From: Thalassoglobus sp. JC818
GTDB taxonomy: Bacteria > Planctomycetota > Planctomycetia > Planctomycetales > Planctomycetaceae
Assembly (NCBI RefSeq): GCF_040717535.1
Contig: NZ_JBFEFI010000005.1
Span: 463,987-527,986 of the forward strand
DNA: 64,000 bases
Reading direction: 5' to 3'
The translations under genes and the position numbers were made by a program. Within the stretch, counting starts at the first letter, position 1; each line of letters begins with the position of its first letter. The notes under the pieces are model-generated. The model saw nothing but the letters and a program-made list of their open reading frames with translations, did no database searches and had not been told where the DNA came from. This document shows, piece by piece, positions 8,950-18,114 of the stretch.

Positions 8950-10926
8950 TTAGCCACGTAAGGATGCTAGATATCCTCGAGCAATTTGAGTCGCATCAGC
9001 CCCGTACGCATCTCGAAACGCCCGATCGGCATTCAGCCCATTACGGAATCCCTGAATCAGTCTCGCAAACTTTCCAGGCCCTCCTTGATCGAGGAGGTAC
9101 TGGACGAGAGTGAACCCAACTGGTCCGATCGTCGCAGGCGAGAAGCTTCCGTCTTCGAAGACGTCCTCCGGCTTTCCGAGTGTCGGAACAAGACTCGCAG
9201 CTGTCTGTTTCATTTGCAGAACTTGCGGACCTGTTCGCACACCTTTCATCGACATCATCAGTCCGGTCCCGCTGACAACCCAATCCGGAAGAGCTGTTCC
9301 TGACTGTTTCAGGTAAGCTCCCGTCAGATGCTCGATCAGCAGTTGCTCTGTCGTCGGGGTATCGCTTGCATCATCACCTCGATCCTGGAATGCGATGTAT
9401 GCCTCTTCATGCGACGCGGTCACTTTGGAGTGTCCACTCATCTCTTGATCGGCTCGACGCATTTCGACGACCTGATTGAATTCGTCGTAGCTGAAACGAT
9501 CTTTCAGAACAAAAATGGCCAGCTTTCCACGCCAGGGAAGACCTTCCCCTCCGAACATCTTATGTAACTCAGAGAGATGTTCTTCAGCATCCTCTGCGAC
9601 TTCTTCCAAGCGATCCTTGCTGACGTTACCCACGACCAGAAAATGCTCTGTGTCGACGCTTTCCCGAGGGTCATTCGGGACCGATCGTCTCAGTTGTTCG
9701 GTCGTCCGCTCAAGCCGGTGGGCGATCATTTCTTCATCGGTTTTTGAACGAAACTGTTCGGCAAGCATCTCTGCTTCAGATCGGACGTATGTGCGAATGT
9801 TCGTTCTGGGGTCCGCCCCATCGAAGGTATTTCCCTCAGCGAACCACTTCTTCATGTCTTCGTAATTCTGACGTGTAATTCGTCCCTGCCCCTGTGGCAT
9901 TCGAGGAAGCTCAAGACCTCCGACGAGCCGGAAGAACCTGCTGTTCTCCATGTCACCCGGGATGATGACCTCGCCGCTGTCTCCACCTCTCATCAGATCG
10001 AAGAACGTTTCAACAGACAGCCCTCCCGATTTGTTTCGAGAGTTGTGACAGTTCAAGCACAAATTCGCCATCCAGGGAGCCATATCTTGCGTGAATGAAA
10101 CGGTTTCAGTCCCGGTTGGTTTTGGAATCTGAACGTCCAGAGTTTCTTTCTGATGCTCGTAGATCAAATCTGCGAGAGTTGCCTGTGGACTTCCGAAGTC
10201 GAGTTTCGCCCCCTGACCAATCCACTGCCCAACCAGCATAATTTCGTCTTTGGAAAGAGGTTCTCCTCGAGCTGGCATTCTGCCTTGTCCCTCGGGAGCG
10301 GATAGCCGTGCGATCAGTAAGCTTCTGGCTGGTTGTCCCGGAATCAGCAAGCTTCCACTCTGTCCGCCTCGTCTCCAACCGGCGAACGTGTCCAAGCGGA
10401 GGCCGTTTCTTGGATTGTTAGCACCGTGACACCCCAAGCACTTCTGATCGATAATCGGAGCGATATCCTCGATGAAACTGACTTCGGACTTTGCCTTCGG
10501 TGCTTTTCCGGACGATTTGTCCATGAGCCCCTTTTGACGCTCGATTTCCGATTGAATCGAAGCCAACGCGCGGTCATCTTCGCTGATACCTGCTTCTTCA
10601 ATGATCGCTTCGAGTCGAGACTCAACTTCATCAATGGTCTCTTCAGCTTCTTCGTATCGGTCTCGACGGAGCAGAGAACCGACTCGAGAGACAGTCCGTT
10701 TCAGAGAAGCAATCTCCCGCCGATGCTCGGTCGTCAATTCCGCAAAAGCTTCCGAAGACATCATGAACAGAGAGAAGATTGCGCAAACGACAACAGCAAG
10801 GCATTTTACCTCTTGCCGCAGCGAAAGATTTCCAGAAGAAGTCACTTCGGATGATTGAGATCGATGCCGCACAACGTGCTCCTGCGAATTCAAGAAGACC
10901 GATTCAAAAAACGCTCTAACGATCAT
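8950..10926 (-). CDS. Secreted planctomycete-type cytochrome c protein with degenerate peptidase-like domain
   Basis: The N-terminus carries a hydrophobic export segment (CLAVVVCAIFSLFMMSSEAFAEL) and then a charged coiled-coil region with ERxx repeats. Two PSCyt1-like domains follow, each with one heme c motif: CLGCH near residue 170 and CLNCH near residue 295, each with the usual LxxxLPxMPxG-type context (GRMPARGEPLS, PRMPQGQGRIT). The last 250 residues resemble DUF1570-type gluzincin peptidases, but the expected HExxH is replaced by IEHLTG and the downstream Glu region reads VVSGTGLMMS, so the metal site looks lost. It probably acts in the periplasm. The start is uncertain: the frame runs to 11031, and the export signal begins only about 10815. 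I chose the ATG at 10926. Confidence 0.75.
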   Translation of the reverse strand: MIVRAFFESVFLNSQEHVVRHRSQSSEVTSSGNLSLRQEVKCLAVVVCAIFSLFMMSSEAFAELTTEHRREIASLKRTVSRVGSLLRRDRYEEAEETIDEVESRLEAIIEEAGISEDDRALASIQSEIERQKGLMDKSSGKAPKAKSEVSFIEDIAPIIDQKCLGCHGANNPRNGLRLDTFAGWRRGGQSGSLLIPGQPARSLLIARLSAPEGQGRMPARGEPLSKDEIMLVGQWIGQGAKLDFGSPQATLADLIYEHQKETLDVQIPKPTGTETVSFTQDMAPWMANLCLNCHNSRNKSGGLSVETFFDLMRGGDSGEVIIPGDMENSRFFRLVGGLELPRMPQGQGRITRQNYEDMKKWFAEGNTFDGADPRTNIRTYVRSEAEMLAEQFRSKTDEEMIAHRLERTTEQLRRSVPNDPRESVDTEHFLVVGNVSKDRLEEVAEDAEEHLSELHKMFGGEGLPWRGKLAIFVLKDRFSYDEFNQVVEMRRADQEMSGHSKVTASHEEAYIAFQDRGDDASDTPTTEQLLIEHLTGAYLKQSGTALPDWVVSGTGLMMSMKGVRTGPQVLQMKQTAASLVPTLGKPEDVFEDGSFSPATIGPVGFTLVQYLLDQGGPGKFARLIQGFRNGLNADRAFRDAYGADATQIARGYLASLRG

Positions 10927-11381
10927 GAAAATGCCTGCACCTTTGGCGATTCCGAATTCATTTCTGGGCCGCTGACCGATCGATTGCATCACTGATCGCG
11001 TTTCCAACCACGATAAGTGACCGAAGACCATTCGAATTTCGATGTTAGGCGGAAGAGTGACTCTTCAGCCTCACCCAATCAGCTGTGAGCTGAATCTTAC
11101 ATCCTCATTCGCAGCCTGTCATGAGCCATTCCCAAGAGCGAACTACAACCTGGCAGTGTTTCATATGCGGAATCTGACTCGTTCAATGTTGTCGCTGCAA
11201 ATTGCATCGATTTTCAGTCTGTTCTGTCCAGAGACCGCATTTGTCGCTAGAACATTCGTCGAAACTCCTGATGGAGTCATCGTTTTCTGCATAATCGCCT
11301 CAGCTCATCCAATCCGCAGCCTCCACGATTCCGGCTCCGAGCGACCACTCTCAACAAACTGGCTTTCAGTATTCTGGACGA
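10927..11381. other. Divergent intergenic region between cytochrome gene and murC
   Basis: The minus-strand frame of the cytochrome gene extends to 11031 but shows no export signal there. The rest should carry divergent promoters. A 131-codon plus-strand frame (11042-11437) overlaps the murC start in another frame and has no family features. No repeat or RNA gene was seen. Confidence 0.4.
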
Positions 11382-12857
11382 TTGAAATTGACCGCCTCTC
11401 ATTTTTCGCGAGATTCCGCCTCTCAATCGTCGATTGATGGGGATTCCATCGCTTCGTTCCGACTGCGAGAGCGACTTTTCCCGGAATCACCGGAGGCCCT
11501 GATTCCCTCAATTCACTTCGTCGGAGTCTGCGGATCGGGCATGAAATCACTTGTCGATGTCATCTGCGACGCAGGCTGGCACATGACTGGAAGTGATTTT
11601 TCTCAGAACGAGAACACCTGGAAGGAACTTCGAAGGCGGAATCTGTTCCGTCTTCAAGACGTTTCTGACTGGAACACCCGCGTGTCCTGCAATCTCCTCA
11701 TTTACAGTGCCGCTGTTCCGGAGTCGGACCGTTTTCGTCAACTAGCCTATGAGAACAATGTTCCTCAGCTCTCATATGTTGAGGCACTGGCGCGGATCAC
11801 AAACTCATCGGACGGAATAGCCGTTTGCGGAACTCATGGGAAGAGTTCTACCACTAGCCTGCTCAGCCATTTCATGCAGGCTGCCGGAGTGCATGCGACA
11901 ACATTCTGCGGCGCTCAACAAGTTTCTGACGGCCGAAGCGGTCGCTTGGGTCTCGACGATGTCGTCATCGTTGAAGCCTGCGAATTTCGGGAGCATTTCC
12001 TTCAGTTTCAACCGAAACAGATCTGCCTGCTCGGCATTGAACCCGATCACTTCGACTGTTTTCCAACACTCAATCACGCGATCGGAGCCTACGATCGCTT
12101 CATCCAGTCACTCCCAGCGAACGGAACTCTAACTGTCAATTGGGACTGCAAAGCATCTCGCGACCTGGCTCTCCAATACGAGAGCAATCAACAGGGGCGG
12201 GTTGTTTCCTATGCTCTGTCAAATCCGGCTGCAACCTGGACAGCACATCGCGATGGTCGCAGCGTTTTGATCTACGAAAGCGGACAAAAAGTTCTCGAGG
12301 GGTCGTTTCCGTTGCCGGGCGAACACGCTCTAAGAAATCTTCTTGCAGCTATCGCAACCTTGAGTGCATCGGTTCGCGTTGATGAGCGAATTGCGAGTTC
12401 AATTCAGGAGTATCGCGGCCTGAAACGAAGATTCGAAGTCGTTCGTGAAATCTCTGAACGTGTGGTCATCGACGACTTCGCCCATCATCCAACGGAAGTT
12501 CGTGTCACCTTGGAGACAGCGCGTCGACATTATCCCGACTCTCACCTCGTGTGTTATTTTCAGCCGCATCAAGTCTCGCGAACACGTGCGTTGCTGCATG
12601 AATTCGCTCACTCGCTGCAATTGGCCAATGAGGTTTTCGTTCTTCCCATTTACGCTGCCCGCGAAACCATCTCCGAACTTCAAGAAACCACAGCGAAAGA
12701 ACTGGCAAATCTCGTCGCCCAATTGGGGACGAAAAGTGAGTTTCTCACATCGCTTGACCCTATTCGCACAAGATTGGAGACTACCCCACTGACGAAGGAA
12801 CTCATAATCACTTTAGGAGCGGGCGACATCGCTCAAATACACGATGACCGGACTTGA
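11382..12857 (+). CDS. murC: UDP-N-acetylmuramate--L-alanine ligase MurC
   Basis: MurC adds L-alanine to UDP-MurNAc with ATP, the first amino acid of the peptidoglycan stem peptide, in the cytoplasm. The Rossmann-like domain opens with IHFVGVCGSGMKSL (residues 43-56). The ATP loop is GTHGKSSTTSL (around 151), then EACEFREHFL and GIEPDHFD in the central domain. The C-terminal domain has DDFAHHPTEV and the tail motif LGAGDI. The length of 491 aa is slightly above the usual 460-480 because of a longer N-terminus. The reading frame opens at a TTG, and the true start may be a little downstream. The stop overlaps murB by 14 bases. MurC is preferred over Mpl because of murB next to it and the MurC-type motifs. 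Confidence 0.9.
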   Translation: MKLTASHFSRDSASQSSIDGDSIASFRLRERLFPESPEALIPSIHFVGVCGSGMKSLVDVICDAGWHMTGSDFSQNENTWKELRRRNLFRLQDVSDWNTRVSCNLLIYSAAVPESDRFRQLAYENNVPQLSYVEALARITNSSDGIAVCGTHGKSSTTSLLSHFMQAAGVHATTFCGAQQVSDGRSGRLGLDDVVIVEACEFREHFLQFQPKQICLLGIEPDHFDCFPTLNHAIGAYDRFIQSLPANGTLTVNWDCKASRDLALQYESNQQGRVVSYALSNPAATWTAHRDGRSVLIYESGQKVLEGSFPLPGEHALRNLLAAIATLSASVRVDERIASSIQEYRGLKRRFEVVREISERVVIDDFAHHPTEVRVTLETARRHYPDSHLVCYFQPHQVSRTRALLHEFAHSLQLANEVFVLPIYAARETISELQETTAKELANLVAQLGTKSEFLTSLDPIRTRLETTPLTKELIITLGAGDIAQIHDDRT

Positions 12858-13722
12858 TCAGTTTAGCGAAATCACGAAATTCGACGAACCACTCGCCCCG
12901 TTGACCTGGCTCAAAGTGGGCGGCCCCGCTCAGATTTTCATCGAGCCCCGCACGGAAGAAGAATTGGAAGGAGTGCTCCGAGCTGTCAGCGAAGAGGGCT
13001 TGCCTGTCCGCCTTCTCGGCGGCGGTTCCAACGTCCTCGTACGCGACGATGGATTCGCTGGAGTCGTCATTAAGCTGACCGGCGATGCTTTCTCGGATAT
13101 CAAGACCGAAGGAACTCGTCTCCGAGTCGGTGGAGCGGCTCCACTGTCTCATGTGATTTCATCAGCAGTCGGCGTTGGTCTGGCTGGACTGGAAAATCTG
13201 GTCGGAATTCCGGGAACAATCGGCGGAGCCATCAAAGGAAATGCTGGCGGCAGACATGGCGAAATCGGTCAGTTTGTGAAGTCCGTCGATGTGATGACAG
13301 CGAATGGAGATCGTTTCACTCGCAGCGGCGACGAGCTGAGTTTCGACTACCGGACCAGCAGCATCAACGAGCTTGTGGTGATTTCGGCCGAACTCGAAAT
13401 GCCTCAGGAAGATCCGGATGAAATCACAAAACGGATGCGGCAAATCTGGATCATGAAAAAATCCTCGCAACCGTTCTCTTTTCAGTCGGCGGGTTGCATC
13501 TTCAAAAACCCTCGCGGCCTGAGTGCAGGAGCGTTAATCGAGCAAGCCGGGCTGAAAGGGACTCGTGTTGGAAACGCAGAAGTCAGCGACCGACACGCCA
13601 ACTTCATCGTCACCCATTCGGATGCAACCGCGACTGACGTGCTGCAACTCATCGAGCTGATCAAATCGCGAGTGCACGAAGTTCACGGTGTCGAGTTGGC
13701 GACTGAAATCCAGATCTGGTAG
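12844..13722 (+). CDS. murB: UDP-N-acetylenolpyruvoylglucosamine reductase MurB
   Basis: MurB reduces UDP-GlcNAc-enolpyruvate to UDP-MurNAc with NADPH and FAD. FAD-binding blocks are LGGGSNVLVRDDGF (residues 58-71) and GIPGTIGGAIKGNAGG (around 121-136). The substrate and catalytic region contains DYRTSSIN, SAGCIFKNP and the C-terminal LIEQAGLKG, SDRHANFIV and VELATEIQIW. The final Glu of the last block corresponds to the general acid Glu. The length (292 aa) and layout fit the shorter type II MurB. The ATG lies 14 bases inside murC, so the two are translationally coupled, although MurB acts one step before MurC. Confidence 0.93.
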   Translation: MTGLDQFSEITKFDEPLAPLTWLKVGGPAQIFIEPRTEEELEGVLRAVSEEGLPVRLLGGGSNVLVRDDGFAGVVIKLTGDAFSDIKTEGTRLRVGGAAPLSHVISSAVGVGLAGLENLVGIPGTIGGAIKGNAGGRHGEIGQFVKSVDVMTANGDRFTRSGDELSFDYRTSSINELVVISAELEMPQEDPDEITKRMRQIWIMKKSSQPFSFQSAGCIFKNPRGLSAGALIEQAGLKGTRVGNAEVSDRHANFIVTHSDATATDVLQLIELIKSRVHEVHGVELATEIQIW

Positions 13723-14073
13723 TCCGCTCAGTTACTACCCCGACGACACTCAACGCGTTTCAACGGGATGTGTTACGCACTCTCGCGTTTGTAGACGCCT
13801 CACGGACTTCACGCGTCTTACATCCAGCGAAATCCGCATAACTGCCGAGTTCCGCAGACGAGTGGAAGTCGGTATCGCCCACGGAATCTCGTTGAATCGT
13901 ATCGTGTCCGGACAGAGAGTTCCCCGCGCGTCGCTGATGTGGCTCATCCTGAGAGTAACTACCTCGGATCTCGCTGCGCGCTGGCAATGCTTCGAATGAA
14001 TCCCTGAAAGTCTTACACAGCGATGGCGTGGTCATTTTGCTCCACGGAACGGTAGGAATTGAGCCTCCCACCA
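13723..14073. other. Intergenic region after murB, nothing recognised
   Basis: About 350 bases. The ddl and ftsQ genes that often follow murC-murB are absent. The frames that cross it have no family features. GGTAGGAATTGAG just before 14074 may be the ribosome site of the next gene. Confidence 0.4.
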
Positions 14074-16089
14074 ATGACGACAACTGCGGTCTACAAAATA
14101 CTGATTCTCATTCCCGCAGTCATTGCAATCGCTGGGCTGTCTTGGCTCACTCAGAGAGTCCCACCCACAGATACTCAGCAAGTTTCTCGGACCGAAATCT
14201 CAAAGTCCGAAGAAACTCTGCCTGCTGCTGAAACGATCGCCGTCGAACAGCCTTCAAGTCTCGAGACGCAGTTCTTCTCCCCTTCAGAAGTTGAAAATCG
14301 TCTGCGGACCGATGTCTCGACACTTGCCAGCGATGAGTTCGAAGGGCGAGGACTTGGCACGGATGGGCTCGATCAAGCCGCGAATTACATTGCCGAAGAG
14401 TTTCTGCAAGCAGGACTCACGACCAACTGGTGCGACAATGGTCCCTTCCAGGAATTCACTTTAATCCCGGCGTTCTCACGGGTTCCCGTCGGAGCCCCGA
14501 AAATTGTTCTGTCTATCGGAGGAGATTCGAATGGCAGTCCACGAACGCCACCATCCACACTGAAAGCAGACACAGACTTTACGTTTCTCCTTCGATCTGA
14601 CCGAGCGCCTGCGAAGTGTCCGTTGGTCTTCGGAGGCTATGGAATCACAGCCCCGGAATGGAACTACGATGACTATCACGATGTCGATGTCACAAGCTGC
14701 GCGGTGATAATCATTCGCGGCGAGCCGTCACATGTCGCCTCGCGACAACCTGGAAATTCTGGTCAGCCAAGCCGTCACGCTTCTGTCTTTGCGAAAATTG
14801 AAAACGCAATTGCACACGGAGCTTCGACAGTTTTCATCGTCGACTCACACTCGCAACAACACTCCTCGTCATCGGTTCGAACAACACCATCAGGGCTGCT
14901 CGACGTCGAGTTTTCACAGAATCTGTTTTCTTCGGCAATTCCGGTGGTCCATTGTCGACCTGAATCGCTCAACCAGTTCTTAGAGGACTCAGGCCAACTG
15001 ACAATCCACGAACTCGAGGACCTCATCGCTCAAACATCTGCTCCTCACTCGCAGTTGATGGACTCAATCGAAGCGGACTTCAGTTCACAATCGCCAAAGC
15101 ATCGGCAACTCGTGAAGAACGTCATCGGATCGGTGGAACCGCTCGATCCTGAGGCAGCGAAAACAATTGTGATCGGTGCTCACTATGACCACCTTGGTCG
15201 CGATGGATGGGGATCACTCTCTCTCGGAGCAGACGGAGAGATCCACAACGGCGCCGATGACAATGCTTCCGGAACGAGTGTCCTTTTGGAAGTGGCCCGC
15301 CGGTTGTCGAAACATCGCGATGAACTCGTGCATCGCGTGTTGTTCGTCGCTTTCACTGCTGAAGAAGTCGGGTTGCGTGGCAGCCAGTATTACGTGCGTG
15401 AGCCGGTCGTCACTCTGAATGAAACGATGACCATGATCAATCTTGATATGGTCGGAAGACTGCGAGAGAAAGTCACCGTCTACGGAGTCGGGACTGCCAA
15501 TGAATGGAACGAACTGGTGAGCGAAGGGGTGACTGCAGCGTCTTTAGGTGCGGAATTCATCAACAGTGGATACGGCCCCAGCGACCACGCAGTGTTTCAC
15601 GAAGCAGGGATTCCTGTACTGCATTTTTTCACGGGGTTTCATCCGCAGTACCATCGCCCCGAAGACGATGCGGAATGGTTGAACATTTCAGGCATGCGAC
15701 AAATTGCGGACTGCGTCACAGAAATTGTTATCGAGATCGGCTCAGGCCGCAGCCCGTTGACGCGATCCAATGACTCTCAGTCCAGTCTCTGGTCCGAACT
15801 CGTCACAGCGGACTTCAGTGCCGCCCTTGCGAGAAGACATCCCGGGCTCGGGGTGAGAGTTCGAGCGACAACTGAAGATCCCGGATTGGAAGTCGTTGAG
15901 GTTCTGTCCAATAGCGTTGCCGAACGGGCTGGGCTGAAGCCGGAGGATCGAATTCTGAAGCTGAATTCCACAGAAGTGAATTCTCCATCGGAGCTTCAGA
16001 GTCTGCTTGAATCGTTGAATCCAGACGAACGAACAACGCTCGAAGTTCAACGTCGATCTCTCACTCTCGAATTCAGAATCAATTTCTAG
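14074..16089 (+). CDS. Exported M28-family zinc aminopeptidase with C-terminal PDZ domain
   Basis: A 671-residue protein with an N-terminal signal-anchor (VYKILILIPAVIAIAGLSWL). A protease-associated-type region (about 120-330) precedes the M28 peptidase core. The zinc and catalytic motifs are GAHYDHLGRD, GADDNASGTSVLLE, AFTAEEVGLRGS, INLDMVGRL and, for the last His, FTGFHPQYHRPEDDAEW. The C-terminal 90 residues form a PDZ-like domain (VRVRATTEDPGLEVVEVL, AERAGLKPEDRILKLN). It probably hydrolyses peptides outside the cytoplasmic membrane. A TTG at 14059 would add five residues; the ATG at 14074 is preferred because the membrane segment follows it closely. Confidence 0.9.
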   Translation: MTTTAVYKILILIPAVIAIAGLSWLTQRVPPTDTQQVSRTEISKSEETLPAAETIAVEQPSSLETQFFSPSEVENRLRTDVSTLASDEFEGRGLGTDGLDQAANYIAEEFLQAGLTTNWCDNGPFQEFTLIPAFSRVPVGAPKIVLSIGGDSNGSPRTPPSTLKADTDFTFLLRSDRAPAKCPLVFGGYGITAPEWNYDDYHDVDVTSCAVIIIRGEPSHVASRQPGNSGQPSRHASVFAKIENAIAHGASTVFIVDSHSQQHSSSSVRTTPSGLLDVEFSQNLFSSAIPVVHCRPESLNQFLEDSGQLTIHELEDLIAQTSAPHSQLMDSIEADFSSQSPKHRQLVKNVIGSVEPLDPEAAKTIVIGAHYDHLGRDGWGSLSLGADGEIHNGADDNASGTSVLLEVARRLSKHRDELVHRVLFVAFTAEEVGLRGSQYYVREPVVTLNETMTMINLDMVGRLREKVTVYGVGTANEWNELVSEGVTAASLGAEFINSGYGPSDHAVFHEAGIPVLHFFTGFHPQYHRPEDDAEWLNISGMRQIADCVTEIVIEIGSGRSPLTRSNDSQSSLWSELVTADFSAALARRHPGLGVRVRATTEDPGLEVVEVLSNSVAERAGLKPEDRILKLNSTEVNSPSELQSLLESLNPDERTTLEVQRRSLTLEFRINF

Positions 16090-16429
16090 CCATCTCTTTC
16101 AGCGGACCTGAATACAGCTGCGCAGGTGACTTACAGTAACGACTGCACACACTTCCCACCTGATCGCCATCAACGGTTTTTCGACTGACATCAAAGTGGT
16201 GACGAGTGGGCCGTCGCAGATCAGAGAATGGCGGTTTCGGACTCTTCAATATCGCCCATCAGTCATTGATTTCCACGGGAAACTGACTCTTCTTGTACGT
16301 TCTGCCCCTGAAAACTATGATGCTCGCTTACTGTGAATTCACTCATCAGTGTGGAACTGATTTGGCTGCTTCGGGCTGGCCATCGGATAATTCACGATTC
16401 ATCGATATTGTTGCGCCAGGAGTAGCGGG
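16090..16429. other. Intergenic region, nothing recognised
   Basis: About 340 bases without a convincing frame, repeat or RNA structure. It must contain the promoter of the gene starting at 16430. Confidence 0.4.
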
Positions 16430-17920
16430 ATGGGAGTGATGCGTTTTGTCGTCCATCCCGCAACAAGTCCGGAGGAGTGGCCAGAACACCGGCAGGCGTA
16501 CATCAGTGGATTTGACGGGCGGATCTTCCCGACCCGAGTCGAATTCGACGGCACAACACTCTCCTGTCGTCGCTCTTATTCCGACAGCGGAAAGGTCAGT
16601 GTCCCCTGGCCGGTTGAGGGCATCGGACGGCCCGTTCTGACCACAACTTCGCTTCGAGAACAGGAAAAGCCGTACTTTCTGCCTCTCGAACTCGCTCGAG
16701 GAAAGCTCTCACAGATTCGGGATCAGGCCGCCATCTGGGAGATGGCGCGGATGATGATTCCGTCGGAGTTTACGAAGCTGCAGTCCGAGTCATTCAAAGC
16801 CCTCGCACGTGCCAGCGCCTGTCGGGATCTCCCCGATCAATGTGCCGAAGCTTCGCAGCGGTCGCTGCAATTGGCTTGTCAGGCAGCCAACATACTGACG
16901 CACGCTTATACACTCCAGAGAATGGCGAGTATCCGCCGATCGTCCTCTCACGCTCCGAATTTGCTCGGAGCGACTGTCGACGCATCAGTATTAACGGATC
17001 GCGGCCGAACGACATTCTTCAACACCTTCAATACAGCATCTGTTCCGATTCGATGGACTGACATCGAAAAAGACGAAGGCGACTATGACTGGTCACTCGT
17101 CGATCAGCTGATTGAAACCGTCTCAGAGAATCGGCTGATCATCCGCGGAGGTCCGCTGGTCGGTCTCGATGATGGCGGACTTCCGGAATGGCTCGAGCCG
17201 TGGAGCAGTGACTTTCTCAACTTGATCAGCTTCGTTTGCGACTTTGTCGATACAGCAGTCTCACGCTACACCGGTCGCGTTCGAATTTGGGAGATCTCCG
17301 CTGCCGGCAATTATGGGGGAGCACTCAACCTTAATGAAGAGCAGTGCTTATCCCTGACAGCAAGAACTTTGGAAGCGGGAGTCCGCACTGACAGCGACTC
17401 CCAATTCTTTATTCGCATCGAACAACCGTGGGGTGAGTACCAACGGTTCGGACATCATCAGCTCACACCGTTTCAATTCGTGGATGCACTCGTTCGTTCG
17501 AATCTTGGCCTGACCGGTGTGAGTCTCGACATCAACGTCGGCTACACGAATCGAGCCTGCCTGCCGCATGACATTTTGTCGATCTCGAAACTGATCGATC
17601 TCTGGAGCCTTCTCGGCCTGCAAATTCACGTCAATCTCGCCTGTCCGTCGGCTGCTTCGCACGACCCGCTCGCTGATCCCACGATCGCGGTCCGCTCGCA
17701 TCCTTCTCAACCGCAATGGACCGAAGAACGACAAGCCCAATGGATGGGTGAAATCGTTCCGCTGCTCATGGCGAAACCCTCTGTGACAGGCGTCTTTCTG
17801 GACCAGTTCAGCGACGGGGCACCGCATCGGCATCCACACAGTGGGCTGCTGACCGCAGATGGACACTCGAAGAAAATGCTCGAAACTCTTCAGCAGCAGT
17901 CCAGATTCGAAACGCAGTAG
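16430..17920 (+). CDS. TIM-barrel glycoside-hydrolase-like protein (GH10/GH39-related)
   Basis: A 496-residue cytoplasmic-looking protein without a signal peptide. The first 160 residues are a beta-rich and then helical region seen in planctomycete homologues of endo-xylanase-like proteins. The barrel begins near residue 175 (LGATVDAS, FFNTFNTASVPIRWTDIEKDEGDYDWSLVD), a layout very like GH10: entry strand, then an Asp-Tyr-Trp segment before the next helix. The strand where GH10 has the Asn-Glu acid/base reads RIWEISAAGNYGG, so that pair is not present in standard form. A late strand has TGVFLDQFSDG. Activity on a beta-glycan is plausible but unproven. The ATG is preceded by AGGAG. Confidence 0.6.
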   Translation: MGVMRFVVHPATSPEEWPEHRQAYISGFDGRIFPTRVEFDGTTLSCRRSYSDSGKVSVPWPVEGIGRPVLTTTSLREQEKPYFLPLELARGKLSQIRDQAAIWEMARMMIPSEFTKLQSESFKALARASACRDLPDQCAEASQRSLQLACQAANILTHAYTLQRMASIRRSSSHAPNLLGATVDASVLTDRGRTTFFNTFNTASVPIRWTDIEKDEGDYDWSLVDQLIETVSENRLIIRGGPLVGLDDGGLPEWLEPWSSDFLNLISFVCDFVDTAVSRYTGRVRIWEISAAGNYGGALNLNEEQCLSLTARTLEAGVRTDSDSQFFIRIEQPWGEYQRFGHHQLTPFQFVDALVRSNLGLTGVSLDINVGYTNRACLPHDILSISKLIDLWSLLGLQIHVNLACPSAASHDPLADPTIAVRSHPSQPQWTEERQAQWMGEIVPLLMAKPSVTGVFLDQFSDGAPHRHPHSGLLTADGHSKKMLETLQQQSRFETQ

Positions 17921-17921
17921 C

Positions 17922-17944
17922 GAGAGCAGTTTTGCTCTCCTCGT
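17922..17944 (+). terminator. Weak hairpin after the glycosidase-like gene
   Basis: GAGAGCA and TGCTCTC form a perfect 7-bp stem with a GTTT loop, followed by CTCGTTTC. It begins two bases after the stop codon. The tail is poor in T, so termination is only possible. Confidence 0.4.
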
Positions 17945-18114
17945 TTCGCATTTCCGCTCATTGCATTGCACAATCGACCTCGGTCGACTCACAATCTAGC
18001 TGTTCGACGGATTGTCTATCCGAGAGCAACAGAGGTACGTGCCCGCCGATCCTATGATTGAACGTGAGAACGATCTACTCTCACTCCTCAGGATCACTGA
18101 ACGAAAGATCCCCG

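Noticed and set aside
17348..17992. A 214-codon minus-strand frame
   Set aside because: Antisense shadow of the glycosidase-like gene.
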